Source: Bacillota bacterium
Lineage (GTDB): Bacteria > Bacillota > Clostridia > Acetivibrionales > DSM-1351
Direction: 5' to 3'
Length of the DNA stretch: 64,000 nt
NCBI GenBank assembly: GCA_023433945.1
Contig: JAEYTP010000079.1
Span: forward strand, 1-64,000
The notes under the pieces were generated by a model. That model saw only the letters and a program-made list of their open reading frames with translations. It did no database searches and was not told where the DNA came from. Position 1 is the first letter of the stretch. Every line of letters begins with the position of its first letter. Both the position numbers and the translations under genes were made by a program. This document shows, piece by piece, positions 1-8,570 of this stretch.

Positions 1-2
1 TT

Positions 3-266
3 GAAGCATTGATGCTGCTCAGTTTTGGTGCAGCATGGCCGGTACAGATATATAAATCTTATACCTCCAAAAAAACAGCAGGGAAAAGCGTTATGTTTCT
101 GTATATTGTTGTTTTTGGATATCTGTGTGGAATAACACATAAAATTCTCTTCAGCCGTGATATCGTCATGATTCTGTACATAATTAATCTTTTAATGGTA
201 TCAACAGATATATTGTTATATTATAGAAACAAGCGATATGAAAAGATGGAAGCAAAAAGAAGCTAG
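3..266 (+). CDS. PQ-loop (SemiSWEET-like) small membrane protein, 5' end cut by window
   Basis: The reading frame is open to the left edge, so the true start probably lies a few codons outside the window. The visible part has about three membrane segments. It contains the FGAAWPVQIYKSY stretch (Pro-Gln-like motif followed by Tyr-Lys-Ser) and a TAGKSVMFL stretch typical of bacterial PQ-loop/SemiSWEET proteins, which form dimeric sugar or small-solute carriers. The tail is basic (RNKRYEKMEAKRS). The stop codon lies inside the stem of a hairpin terminator. The substrate is unknown. The family call rests on motif resemblance only. Confidence 0.7.
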   Translation, partial: EALMLLSFGAAWPVQIYKSYTSKKTAGKSVMFLYIVVFGYLCGITHKILFSRDIVMILYIINLLMVSTDILLYYRNKRYEKMEAKRS

Positions 267-286
267 TTTTTGCTAGCTTCTTTTTT
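256..286. terminator. Bidirectional hairpin terminator between convergent genes
   Basis: An 11-bp stem (256-266 with 273-283) has a 6-nt loop and a T tract on the plus strand; a five-T run follows on the minus strand. It includes the stop codon of the upstream plus-strand gene. It could end both that gene and the convergent formate/nitrite channel gene. Confidence 0.8.
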
Positions 287-344
287 GATGCATTATAGAA
301 AATTAGAATCAATGATAAGCTAGTTTTTACTAGCTTCTTTTTTG
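260..344. repeat. 28-bp direct repeat, two copies 57 bp apart, spanning two stop codons
   Basis: Positions 260-287 and 317-344 are identical except for one base (272 versus 329). The left copy contains the stop codon of the PQ-loop gene. The right copy contains the last codons and stop of the convergent channel gene. On the minus strand the left copy would again encode the channel's C-terminal peptide KKEASKN followed by a stop. Confidence 0.9.
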
Positions 345-1174
345 TTGATGTAAACGAACCAATAAGCCAGTCCTGTAAATAAAACCCCGCCAACTATGTT
401 TCCTAATGTGACAGGTAGTAAGTTTCCTACAAAAAAGTTACCCCAATTAAGTCCCTCAATTTGTGTAGCAGTTGCGCCTAAGGACATGGCCTGAGAAACC
501 ATATCCGCATTACCTTTTGCCAGAATGCCCATAGGAATATAATACATATTTGCTACACTGTGCTCAAAGCCTGATGTGATAAATAACCAAATTGGAAAGA
601 AAATTGCAAATAGTCTTCCCATCATATCCTTTGTTCCATATGCCATCCAAACAGCCAGTGTTACCAACCAGTTACATAGAATTCCCATTGAGAAAGCCTT
701 AACAAAGGTTAGAGAAGTCTTGTACGCAGCTGTCTTTATGGTGAATGCTCCCAACATATTATGGGAAAAATCAAGTTGTCCGGAAAAATATATTAGAATA
801 ACAATAATTAATGCACCAATAAAGTTTCCTGTATAAACAGCAACCCAGTTTTTTAAAAGTCCTCTCACATTTATTTTTCTCTCGGCCAGAGCGCACACCA
901 TAAGCGTATTGCCTGTAAACAGCTCGCCCCCTGCAATTATTACAAGCATTAAACCCGTTGCGAATAAAGCTCCAGCTAGAGCTTTTCCCAAGCCAAGGTT
1001 ATTAATTCCATATATAGCGGCATTTGAACCCTCCGCAGCAAACGCAATAAAGGCCCCTGCCAGTATACCCAATACGAACAGCTTTATAAAGCTGGTATTG
1101 GCTTTTTTTATTCCATTTTCAACAGTCTGTCTTGCAATTTCCTCAGGTGCCAATAATCTATTTTTTTCACTCAT
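320..1174 (-). CDS. Formate/nitrite transporter (FNT) family channel
   Basis: This 284-residue polytopic membrane protein matches the FocA/NirC family in length. Features include AGAFIAFAAEGSNAA in the first helix, a GGELFTGNTLMV loop and a late GNIVGGVLFTG segment. FNT pentamers pass formate, nitrite or hydrosulfide across the cell membrane. The ATG at 1174 was chosen because GAGGT lies eight bases upstream; an ATG four codons earlier is part of that ribosome-binding site. It stands alone, convergent with the PQ-loop gene. The substrate cannot be assigned, although formate is likely in a fermenter. Confidence 0.88.
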   Translation of the reverse strand: MSEKNRLLAPEEIARQTVENGIKKANTSFIKLFVLGILAGAFIAFAAEGSNAAIYGINNLGLGKALAGALFATGLMLVIIAGGELFTGNTLMVCALAERKINVRGLLKNWVAVYTGNFIGALIIVILIYFSGQLDFSHNMLGAFTIKTAAYKTSLTFVKAFSMGILCNWLVTLAVWMAYGTKDMMGRLFAIFFPIWLFITSGFEHSVANMYYIPMGILAKGNADMVSQAMSLGATATQIEGLNWGNFFVGNLLPVTLGNIVGGVLFTGLAYWFVYINKKEASKN

Positions 1175-1343
1175 ATTTAACCTCATCTATGTAATTCATA
1201 TGTGTTATATAAATTATCATTGTAAAATTGTTTTAATTGATTAATCTAATATACCTTTGGTTATCAACCAAAAGCTGCGATTTTCTAATAGATATTTATT
1301 CTATAATTTAACTATCGTTATATTAGTCTTTATTGTATAAATT

Positions 1344-2267
1344 TTATCCAAAAGTAATCATGTATTCTTTCATAGATCTAAGAGGGTCCAGTTCAGAATC
1401 TCTTTTCATGTATTCTATTAGTTCTGTACAAAGTGAACAAGCCTTTTTCAAGTCACATAACGCTTGCCTGTACGCGTCCTCAATATGCATAAAAAAACAC
1501 GCCCTGTTATAATAAAGGAACGATGCAGAAGGGCACCTTTTTATTCCCTGTGTCAATATATCTACTGCCCTTTGGTACTCACCCTTTTCGGCAAATATTA
1601 GAGAATAGTTTAAGTAGCAGTATGAATAATCGGGATTTACACTTATTGACTTTTCATAATAATCAACTGCCTTGTTCGTATATCCAAGCCTATTCATTAT
1701 AACTCCAGCATTAAATAGAGCCTTATAATGTCCTGGTTCAATTGCCAAAGCCTTCCGTATGGCGTTCAAAGCCTTATCATATTGGCCTAAGTCCTCATAA
1801 ACGGCAGCAACATTGTTGTATGCCCAAAAATTGTGAGGATTTATTTCAGAAGTACACTCATAATACTGTGCCGCGAGAGCTTTTTCTCCCGTCTCATCAT
1901 AAGCATTAGCCAAAAAGAAACAGGCACTTTCAAAATTATTATCTAGATGATATGCCTTTTCATACAAAGGTATTGCCTGCACATAGTTCTTTTTATCATC
2001 GTATATAATGGCCATACCATAATACGCCCGTGCATTATTCTCATTAATGTCCAGTACTTTCTGATATGTCACCAATGCGTCATCTTGCCTGCCCATAGTA
2101 TCCAATGAGCAAGCAATATCCATTAGAACCTCTTCTCTAGGTATACAATGTTTGTTTGAGTCGCAAGCAGCAAGTATTCTGTTATACAGTTTAATAGACC
2201 ATGAAGGTCTTAACTTGTCGATAAAGGCAGCTAATTTATAAATAAAGTAATAGTAATTTTTTTTCAT
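1344..2267 (-). CDS. Tetratricopeptide repeat protein
   Basis: The 307-residue protein consists almost entirely of about six consecutive 34-residue TPR units (roughly residues 45-270), with the usual Ala/Gly/Tyr positions, for example NNARAYYGMAIIYDDKKNYV and NPHNFWAYNNVAAVYEDLGQ. It ends with a KRDSELDPLRSMKEY segment that often closes bacterial TPR proteins. There is no signal peptide, so it is probably cytoplasmic. It follows cbiO by 67 bp on the same strand and may be co-transcribed. TPR units mediate protein-protein contacts; the partner is unknown. Confidence 0.85.
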   Translation of the reverse strand: MKKNYYYFIYKLAAFIDKLRPSWSIKLYNRILAACDSNKHCIPREEVLMDIACSLDTMGRQDDALVTYQKVLDINENNARAYYGMAIIYDDKKNYVQAIPLYEKAYHLDNNFESACFFLANAYDETGEKALAAQYYECTSEINPHNFWAYNNVAAVYEDLGQYDKALNAIRKALAIEPGHYKALFNAGVIMNRLGYTNKAVDYYEKSISVNPDYSYCYLNYSLIFAEKGEYQRAVDILTQGIKRCPSASFLYYNRACFFMHIEDAYRQALCDLKKACSLCTELIEYMKRDSELDPLRSMKEYMITFG

Positions 2268-2334
2268 TTTTATAATATGACCTCAATAAACAGGTATTAT
2301 TACATAAAGCCCGATAGAAATTTTAGCATAAAAG

Positions 2335-3102
2335 TTATTTTAAGGGTAGTTTTTTTGAACTGCAAATTGGGCAATTAGAGACGGATAAAGGCATCTCAAG
2401 ACCGCAATCCTCCATTAGCTTACCATTTGTAAGTATTTCATAAGTTCTTCCGTCTGCGGCAATTTTACCATTTTTAAGTACTATTGTTCTATCGCATATT
2501 TCCAAAATCATATCCAAATCGTGGCTGGTAATGATTTTTGTGTGACTGAAGCCCTTTAAAATTTGCATCAATCGTCTTCTTGCCTTTGGGTCTAAGGATG
2601 CTGACGGCTCATCCATAATTAGAATATCCGGTTTCATGGCAGTTGTGGTTGCAATGGAAACAAGCCTCTTTTCACCACCAGATAATCTATATGCTGGCCT
2701 ACTTGCAATATTCTGCATCCCTACCTCTATTAGAGCCTCATCTACCCTTTTCTTTACTTCAATCTCATCAAGCATAAGATTTCTAGGGCCAAAAGCCACG
2801 TCTTCATACACTGTGGTCATAAAAAGCTGATCATCCGGGTCCTGAAATGTCATCCCTATGCTTCTTCTTACCTCACCCAAGGTTTTTTTTGTAACTGGAA
2901 TGTCCCCAATTCTAACATCACCTTCCTGAGGAAAAACAATGCCGGTAAGAATAGATAAAAGAGTTGATTTTCCGGCACCATTAGCACCAACGACGCCAAT
3001 AGACTCACCATGACCTATTAGAAAAGATACATCATCAATGGCCTTATTTCCATCAGGGTATGTATAACTCACACGAGAAAGCTCTATCTTATGATGGCTC
3101 AT
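2335..3102 (-). CDS. cbiO: ECF/cobalt-type ABC transporter ATPase (CbiO-like)
   Basis: The 255-residue ATPase has Walker A GANGAGKST (39-47), a Q-loop in the FQDPDDQLF segment characteristic of ECF ATPases, signature LSGGEKR (140-146) and Walker B ILIMDEP (160-166), followed by a SHDLD switch. It would power metal or vitamin uptake together with the membrane protein encoded 25 bp upstream. An unusual C-terminal tail carries a Cys-Pro-Ile-Cys pair (244 and 247), which could bind metal. No S-component or CbiM/CbiN gene is adjacent, so cobalt or nickel specificity is inferred only from similarity of the pair. Confidence 0.85.
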   Translation of the reverse strand: MSHHKIELSRVSYTYPDGNKAIDDVSFLIGHGESIGVVGANGAGKSTLLSILTGIVFPQEGDVRIGDIPVTKKTLGEVRRSIGMTFQDPDDQLFMTTVYEDVAFGPRNLMLDEIEVKKRVDEALIEVGMQNIASRPAYRLSGGEKRLVSIATTTAMKPDILIMDEPSASLDPKARRRLMQILKGFSHTKIITSHDLDMILEICDRTIVLKNGKIAADGRTYEILTNGKLMEDCGLEMPLSVSNCPICSSKKLPLK

Positions 3103-3127
3103 ATTATTTCTCCTCCATTAAAACATA

Positions 3128-3934
3128 TTAGCTAAGATATACAATAAGTTGTTCAATCAAGGTTGGAATATTATAAATCCTCGCAAGTAAAATTAAGCTA
3201 CAGGTACAAAAAACCAAAATTATATCTTTCCAACCAAATCTAGTCCTTTTACCAACAAAACCTTCTCCCTTATAGCCTCTAAGGATCATAGCATAATATA
3301 TCCTCTGTGCACGCGCGAAGGTTCTAAGTAGCAGCTGTCCCATCATTGTTGAGAATACCTTAAGCTCAATACCTTTTCCTTTGGGGTTTCTCATCTGATG
3401 AGCCTTTATCATATTTGATGCTTCCTCCATCAGCACATAAAAGTATCGATATATAAGTACTACAACCGTTATAAAAATGGATGGAATCCTTAGGCTCCTC
3501 AATGCACCAGCTATACCATCAATCCCCGTTGTTGCAATCAAAATTATGCCAGCACTTATCATAAGGGTGCCTTTTATAACCAGTGATATAAATGTTAACC
3601 ACCCTGCAGCTACTTCAAAACCATTAATATGTATAAGCTGTCTATCTAATATTGGATTTAGAATGGCAGCAATAATAATAATAGGTTCGAAAAACAGAAT
3701 TCTTCTTATTATCAATGAAACAGGTATCTCTCCCAAGCCTGCAGCTAAGACAGGCAACAGCGCAAACGGTAGGAGAGCTATTACCTCATACCTTCCAAAC
3801 GACGCAAGCGAAACTACGTAAAATACTGTAATAATAAGCTTGGAAAGACTGTTAAGGTTATTGATAGTATTATTATACCTGGCATATTCATCTAAATGTT
3901 TTATATTGAATAGAGTATTTGAAATGTTCTGCAT
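3128..3934 (-). CDS. cbiQ: ECF/cobalt-type ABC transporter membrane protein (CbiQ-like)
   Basis: The roughly 268-residue integral membrane protein has about five hydrophobic segments. It also has the two cytoplasmic coupling elements of ECF T-components, visible as RIPSIFITVVVLIYRYFYVL and the AQRIYYAMILRGYKG segment with its Ala-Arg-Gly pattern. The ATG at 3934 is preceded by AAGGAG; an upstream in-frame ATG lacks such a site. It is the first gene of a cbiQ-cbiO-TPR set and directly follows the manA terminator. Because CbiM and CbiN are absent here, the substrate-binding partner must lie elsewhere. Confidence 0.83.
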   Translation of the reverse strand: MQNISNTLFNIKHLDEYARYNNTINNLNSLSKLIITVFYVVSLASFGRYEVIALLPFALLPVLAAGLGEIPVSLIIRRILFFEPIIIIAAILNPILDRQLIHINGFEVAAGWLTFISLVIKGTLMISAGIILIATTGIDGIAGALRSLRIPSIFITVVVLIYRYFYVLMEEASNMIKAHQMRNPKGKGIELKVFSTMMGQLLLRTFARAQRIYYAMILRGYKGEGFVGKRTRFGWKDIILVFCTCSLILLARIYNIPTLIEQLIVYLS

Positions 3935-4021
3935 TAGCACTCCTTGAGTTAAATAATAGCTTCTTAAGATTAAATAATAAACCATTATTAAATTTTTTTC
4001 AAACATACTTCTTATAAAACC

Positions 4022-4062
4022 ACAAAAATAAGGTTGTTGATAAATTATCTATCAACAACCTT
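4022..4062 (-). terminator. Terminator of manA
   Basis: A perfect 13-bp stem (4030-4042 with 4050-4062) is followed on the minus strand by ATTTTTG. It separates manA from the cbiQ-cbiO unit. Confidence 0.8.
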
Positions 4063-4100
4063 GCTATTTGTGGTAATTACTTAATACAGAATTAAAATTA

Positions 4101-5123
4101 TCAATAAGGACAGTCTACTGCTTTTATATTATTATCAAAAATGTTTTCACAGTCTGGAATGTAGGCCTTAAGTGCAGTAAAGCATCCATCAAATATATGT
4201 TCTGATGGTGTTGCAGGAACAAATATAGTATCTCCTGTACTAAACTCCACAGATGCTTCCCCTGATTTTATACACCCGCTACCATCAATCACTATGTATA
4301 TATAAAACCTGCTTCCATCAGTAGCCTCACAAAATTGTCCCACCGCTTCATATCTTTCACATCCAAAGTACCTGTTTACAGGAATATATGTTTTCTTCAA
4401 GGATTCATTTTCTTGTACAGTCACTCCAGTACACTTTTGGCAATTGTTTTTTGAGCTAAAGTCTATTACTTCTAATGCCCTTTCAAGGTGAAGCGGTCTC
4501 TTATTTCCGCTGCTATCCACCCTGTTATAATCATATATTCTGTATGTAATATCAGATGTCTGCTGAATTTCTATTAATACTATACCCTCTCCAATTGAAT
4601 GCACCAGACCTGCCGGAATACTTATGACATCTCCAGGCACAACCTCAATCTCATTAAGATAACGTTCAATATCATGGGATTTTGCTGCTAACTTGAATTC
4701 TTCTATTGTTGTTCCAGGCTTTAATCCTGCAATGAGTTTTGCACCTGGCTTCGCATCCAGTATGTACCACATCTCATTTTTGCCTGCTCCACCCTCATAT
4801 ACAGCCGCATAACTATCATCAGGATGGACCTGTATAGAAAGCTTATCATTTGCATCAATGAATTTTATCAAAAGGGGTAAATCATTACCCTCGGTGTCAA
4901 AGCGGGTGCCTAGCATTCCTCTTGGATCGCTAGCTATTGCTTCAGGCAGTGTCATCCCCTTTAGATAACCATTAGCTACTATACTAACACCATTTTTATG
5001 GCAGGAAACTTCCCAGCTCTCTGCTAGTTTCCCATCCGGCACAGGTCTGCCAAACTTCTCAAAGTTACGCCCGCCCCACATATAGTCCTTATAAACTGGT
5101 ATAAACTTCATTGGATAAAGCAT
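4101..5123 (-). CDS. manA: Mannose-6-phosphate isomerase, class I
   Basis: The 340-residue enzyme interconverts mannose-6-phosphate and fructose-6-phosphate. Zinc-ligand motifs are visible: IQVHPDD (Gln and His), the KNEMWYI glutamate, and GLVHSIG (His). These are followed by the conserved QQTSDITYRIYDYNR active-site segment with its catalytic Arg. Length fits the short bacterial class. GGAG lies upstream of the ATG. It is flanked by a terminator and appears monocistronic. It would feed mannose into glycolysis or supply mannose-6-phosphate for polysaccharide synthesis. Confidence 0.92.
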   Translation of the reverse strand: MLYPMKFIPVYKDYMWGGRNFEKFGRPVPDGKLAESWEVSCHKNGVSIVANGYLKGMTLPEAIASDPRGMLGTRFDTEGNDLPLLIKFIDANDKLSIQVHPDDSYAAVYEGGAGKNEMWYILDAKPGAKLIAGLKPGTTIEEFKLAAKSHDIERYLNEIEVVPGDVISIPAGLVHSIGEGIVLIEIQQTSDITYRIYDYNRVDSSGNKRPLHLERALEVIDFSSKNNCQKCTGVTVQENESLKKTYIPVNRYFGCERYEAVGQFCEATDGSRFYIYIVIDGSGCIKSGEASVEFSTGDTIFVPATPSEHIFDGCFTALKAYIPDCENIFDNNIKAVDCPY

Positions 5124-5232
5124 CTTTTATAAACTCCATTAAATTTTTTGTCTTCTTTATACTAATTCAAATTAAGCATATAGTCAACTTTCAATGATTT
5201 TTTAATCACCTACAAATGTTATTTAATTGTTA

Positions 5233-6474
5233 TCACTTTGAAAGCTTAAAAAGCTTTGAAAGCTTGAGTCTATTCCCGTAATGCAATATAGCTAATGAGT
5301 AAAGCTTAATGCTTACCATACTGACTATTGCTAGTGTAATAACCAATATTCCTAGTGAAGTAATGATCTCCCATGCTGCAACGTCGGTCGATATCAGTCT
5401 AGAAGGCATTGAGAATGATGCAGAAAGCGGTACAAGAGAAGCAGCTTTTGCGGCAACACTATTAGGTATTGCAAAAGTCCCATATGCAAAGTAGAAAGCT
5501 ATTACAGAGATAAAAGACATAGGCATCATTGCAGAGTTAACATCCTCAGCCTTACTTACAGTCGCACCAACAACCGCATACATCATTGCGTACAGGAAGT
5601 ATCCCAATATAAAGTAAACAATCATTAAAACAATTGCCATAGGAGAAAAACTACTAAAATCTATTGACATCCCACCAATTGAAAGATTCCCCGGAAAGAA
5701 TACCTTGAAACCTGCAAAACCTGTCAATAATATAAGTGCTAATTGCATTAACCCAAGACAGCCCATGCCTGCAACCTTACCTAGAATGATGCTGGAAGGT
5801 TTGACTGAAGTAACCAGAACTTCCATAACCCTTGATGTTTTTTCAGAGGCAACCGACATCGATACACTATATCCATAAAAATATATTGCAAAGAATAGAA
5901 CAATTACTATTACTATACTTGCGAAGTACCCACCCCACTTATTTTTTCCTAGCTCGTTGGTGTTAATGCTAAAATCAGTTAGAACTTTAGCACTTATAGA
6001 GTCAGACACATTCTCTTTTGTCAAAAGGTCTTTTGTAAATTGCTTCTTCAAAATATCAGTTAACATCGAAGGATCGGGACCATCTCCATACTGCTTAACA
6101 AAATAGTCAAACATCGGCATACCATCTTTATCATTAATAACTATTAATGATCCATTTCCATTCTCCTTAATATCATTCTTTAGCTTATCGATACTATCTG
6201 ATGTTTCTACCTTTATACTATACCCTTCTAGTGACTGTTCTATATTAGCTATGTTATCCTTGTAGTAACCACTGTTGTCTACAAAATAAACAACTTCCTT
6301 TTCCCCATTATTTTCACCCTGCACACCTTCGTCCTTACTGGAGTTCATTATCAGCGAAGGAATAATTATTGCAGCTAATACAATTATTAGTATAACAATT
6401 GTTGAAATTATAAATGATTTCTTTTTTGCATTTTCATTGAAGGTATACTTAAAAACCTCTAAAAACTCTTTCAT
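5233..6474 (-). CDS. ABC-2 type export permease (NatB-like)
   Basis: The 413-residue permease has an N-terminal membrane anchor (about 20-45), a large extracytoplasmic domain (about 50-180) and five C-terminal membrane segments. The diagnostic MSVASEKTSRVMEVLVTSVK stretch of the NatB/YhaP group lies after the second membrane segment. It pairs with the ATPase gene just upstream; the two overlap as TAATG, indicating translational coupling. The family includes sodium and antimicrobial exporters; the substrate here is unknown. The last codons contain an in-frame 18-bp duplication (5234-5269), giving a KLSK-LF-KLSK tail. Confidence 0.88.
   Translation of the reverse strand: MKEFLEVFKYTFNENAKKKSFIISTIVILIIVLAAIIIPSLIMNSSKDEGVQGENNGEKEVVYFVDNSGYYKDNIANIEQSLEGYSIKVETSDSIDKLKNDIKENGNGSLIVINDKDGMPMFDYFVKQYGDGPDPSMLTDILKKQFTKDLLTKENVSDSISAKVLTDFSINTNELGKNKWGGYFASIVIVIVLFFAIYFYGYSVSMSVASEKTSRVMEVLVTSVKPSSIILGKVAGMGCLGLMQLALILLTGFAGFKVFFPGNLSIGGMSIDFSSFSPMAIVLMIVYFILGYFLYAMMYAVVGATVSKAEDVNSAMMPMSFISVIAFYFAYGTFAIPNSVAAKAASLVPLSASFSMPSRLISTDVAAWEIITSLGILVITLAIVSMVSIKLYSLAILHYGNRLKLSKLFKLSK
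5234..5269 (-). repeat. 18-bp tandem duplication at the 3' end of the permease gene
   Basis: Two 18-bp units (5234-5251 and 5252-5269) share the core CTTTGAAAGCTT and adjacent bases. They keep frame, duplicate six codons and abut the stop codon. Confidence 0.6.
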
Positions 6475-7403
6475 TATTTAGTTTCCTTCCTTTCTGCACT
6501 ATCTTCTTCGTTATATGTACCAACCTTCTCAATAAATATTTCATGTAAGGAAGGTTCTCTGATTTCAAACTTATCAAGAGGTAATCCCTCGTCAAGTATC
6601 TTCTGAAGAAGGCTATAGCCCTGCTTTTCGTCAGATATCTTGAACTCGTAGCCTGCCGCAGACTGAGTAATCTTCTTTATTCCTAGTTCCTGTGCCAGCT
6701 TTTCGATCTCACCCTGACATTTCACCTCTAGATTTGTTCTTCCGTAGCTAGCTTTGATATCTCTAAGATTTCCATTGAGGATAGCATTTCCTCCCTTTAA
6801 AAGAACAATATCTCTGCAGAACTCTTCTACTGCGTTCATTTGGTGACTTGACATGATAATGTATCTATTCTTTTCAACCAATTCATATACCACACTCTTA
6901 AAAAGGTCTGTATTTACTGGATCAAGCCCGCTAAATGGTTCATCCAAAAAGATTAACTCTGGATCATGTATCAACGCTGCAATAAGCTGTATCTTCTGCT
7001 GATTACCCTTTGAAAGCTTTTCTGCATTCATATTCTCATATTGCAAAGCATCTAACCTGCCTAACCAATACTTTATATTCTTTTTTGCAGTATCCTTGCT
7101 AATACCCCTTAGCCTTGCAAAATACATAAGTTGCTCCGATACCTTAACCTTTGGATATAGTCCTCTTTCCTCTGGTAAATATCCAAACAAAAGCTTATGC
7201 TTTGAGATTTGGTCACCATTCCAATATATTTCTCCGCTATCCTTGTTAATGACATTTAGAATCATTCTTATCGTTGTGGTTTTGCCTGCTCCATTAGTTC
7301 CCAAAAGCCCAAAAACTCCTGGTTTTAGAACCTCAAAACTCAAATCATTAACTACCTTTTTCTCTCCATAATATTTGGAGACTCCTTTTACTTCTAACCC
7401 CAT
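6474..7403 (-). CDS. ABC exporter ATPase (NatA-like)
   Basis: The 309-residue ATP-binding subunit has Walker A GTNGAGKT (35-42), the signature LSKGNQQK, Walker B LIFLDEPFSGLDP and a SSHQM switch. A C-terminal extension of about 90 residues is typical of NatA/DrrA exporters. GAGGTG precedes the ATG. It is encoded 11 bp after the DUF2812 gene and overlaps the permease gene by one base. The set forms a PadR-controlled export operon. The substrate is not determined; PadR control suggests response to a toxic compound. Confidence 0.9.
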   Translation of the reverse strand: MGLEVKGVSKYYGEKKVVNDLSFEVLKPGVFGLLGTNGAGKTTTIRMILNVINKDSGEIYWNGDQISKHKLLFGYLPEERGLYPKVKVSEQLMYFARLRGISKDTAKKNIKYWLGRLDALQYENMNAEKLSKGNQQKIQLIAALIHDPELIFLDEPFSGLDPVNTDLFKSVVYELVEKNRYIIMSSHQMNAVEEFCRDIVLLKGGNAILNGNLRDIKASYGRTNLEVKCQGEIEKLAQELGIKKITQSAAGYEFKISDEKQGYSLLQKILDEGLPLDKFEIREPSLHEIFIEKVGTYNEEDSAERKETK

Positions 7404-7414
7404 GTTTTCACCTC

Positions 7415-7939
7415 TTAATTATTTTTATTTTTAAATTTGTTTATCTGTAGATAGAGCATTACCAATAAATATGCGTAATAGGCTAACAGTAATGCCATAA
7501 AAATGCATGCAAGCGGAATGAAATAAAATACCTTATGCTCAACTAAAAACAGTGTATATACTATCCAATATATTAAGCAAGGTAGCCCAGCAAAAAGTAA
7601 TACCTTAGCGAGCTTCTTATTTCTTTGAATCAATGGTTCAAAATCATTATAGAAGATTGGTTTCTCATCTTCATACTCTTTTCGGAGTATATACCATCCA
7701 AAGCCGACTTTATATATATCCCAGCCATCATCTCTAACAAGGGCTATATATTGGGGTGTAAGCTTTGTTTGATAATCAACACAAAATTTTGTCTTTCTTG
7801 GTTTTGCTTTCTCAAATGAAAATCTAATACCATCCCAAGCTATATCAACCAATCTTAAGCCACTATTCTCCATCTCCTCAAGCCACTTTTCTATTTTTTC
7901 GTGTTCCCAGGCCCACCACCATTTAGTAACCTTAATCAT
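7415..7939 (-). CDS. DUF2812 membrane protein
   Basis: The 174-residue protein has a soluble N-terminal half with a Trp-rich start (VTKWWWAWEHEKIEKWLEEM) and a second Trp/Tyr-rich section, then two membrane segments (about 115-165). This is the DUF2812 layout; these proteins are routinely encoded beside PadR regulators and are thought to act with them. The ATG at 7939 is preferred because a GGGGTGAG site lies at correct spacing; a GTG nine bases earlier is part of that site. It overlaps the PadR gene by eight bases, so it is probably translationally coupled. Confidence 0.82.
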   Translation of the reverse strand: MIKVTKWWWAWEHEKIEKWLEEMENSGLRLVDIAWDGIRFSFEKAKPRKTKFCVDYQTKLTPQYIALVRDDGWDIYKVGFGWYILRKEYEDEKPIFYNDFEPLIQRNKKLAKVLLFAGLPCLIYWIVYTLFLVEHKVFYFIPLACIFMALLLAYYAYLLVMLYLQINKFKNKNN

Positions 7940-8258
7940 GTAACTCACCCCTTACATCATTTCCATTATTATACAATTCTTCTATTCTGTCAATTTCCAC
8001 CGCAAGCAATTGCTTGCCGGTTTCAGTCAACTGATATAGCTTTCTCCTGTCTTCCTCCCCAGCTGATTCAATAAGCCCATCCTTTTCAAACTTAGTGAGC
8101 GTACCATATATAGTACCTGCTCCAAGGGTTATCCTATCTTTAGTGATCTCCCTGACATGTAATATAATCCCGTAACCATGTTTGGGCTTTATTAATGATA
8201 GCAGGATGTAAAAAGCTGTTTCTGTCATAGGCAAATATGACCTAATGTTTTTATCCAT
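7932..8258 (-). CDS. PadR family transcriptional regulator
   Basis: The 108-residue winged-helix protein contains the classical PadR sequence TETAFYILLSLIKPKHGYGI, followed by LGAGTIYGTLTKFEKDGLIE (recognition helix and wing) and a short C-terminal dimerisation helix. It is the first gene of a regulator-DUF2812-NatA-NatB operon and should repress it. The ATG at 8258 is nine bases from GAGG; an ATG two codons upstream is only three bases from it. The promoter (8459-8488) carries a perfect palindrome over the -10/start region, a natural operator, followed by an array of 15-bp units in the leader. Confidence 0.88.
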   Translation of the reverse strand: MDKNIRSYLPMTETAFYILLSLIKPKHGYGIILHVREITKDRITLGAGTIYGTLTKFEKDGLIESAGEEDRRKLYQLTETGKQLLAVEIDRIEELYNNGNDVRGELHD

Positions 8259-8293
8259 AATCATCTACCTCGTTAATTCTTTATATCATTTCG

Positions 8294-8445
8294 CAATATA
8301 CCAATGCTCAATGTATCATGCTCAATGCATCAACCTCAATATGTCATGCCCCTAAGCATCAAGCCTCAGTATATCAGGCCCCAATACATCAAGCCTCAAT
8401 GTATCAGACTTTAATGCATCGAGCCTCAATGTATCGCACTGTGAT
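8294..8445 (-). repeat. Array of about ten 14-15-bp tandem repeats in the padR leader
   Basis: On the minus strand the unit is close to TGATACATTGAGGCT, repeated with a strict 14-15-bp period between the promoter and the padR start. Copies are degenerate, but the TGAT(A/G)CATTGAG core recurs. The related TGTATCA also occurs inside the promoter spacer (8465-8482). It may be slipped duplications of an operator half-site or an RNA leader element. Confidence 0.85.
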
Positions 8446-8488
8446 ATATCATGATATAACTATATCACTGCTTGATACATTGTGTCAA
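8445..8488 (-). promoter_or_regulatory. padR operon promoter with palindromic operator
   Basis: On the minus strand TTGACA (8483-8488) and TATAGT (8459-8464) are 18 bp apart, a strong vegetative promoter. A perfect 14-bp palindrome TATATCATGATATA (8445-8458) lies immediately after the -10 box and is a good candidate for the PadR binding site. Confidence 0.75.
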
Positions 8489-8570
8489 GATATATTTATA
8501 CATTTTTTCCTAAATAAAATAAAAAATTTAATGAATATGTTATCATATTTGAAATGCTGGAATAAGTAAA

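Noticed and set aside
3935..4100. Cobalamin riboswitch before cbiQ, corrinoid protein or cobU genes
   Set aside because: No B12-box (GCCACTG-like) or pseudoknot elements were seen upstream of these genes; the leaders are short and AT-rich.
8318..8569. Plus-strand frame with repeated pentapeptides (QASMY-like)
   Set aside because: It is the by-product of the 15-bp repeats in the padR leader (15 is divisible by three). It has no ribosome-binding site and no family resemblance.
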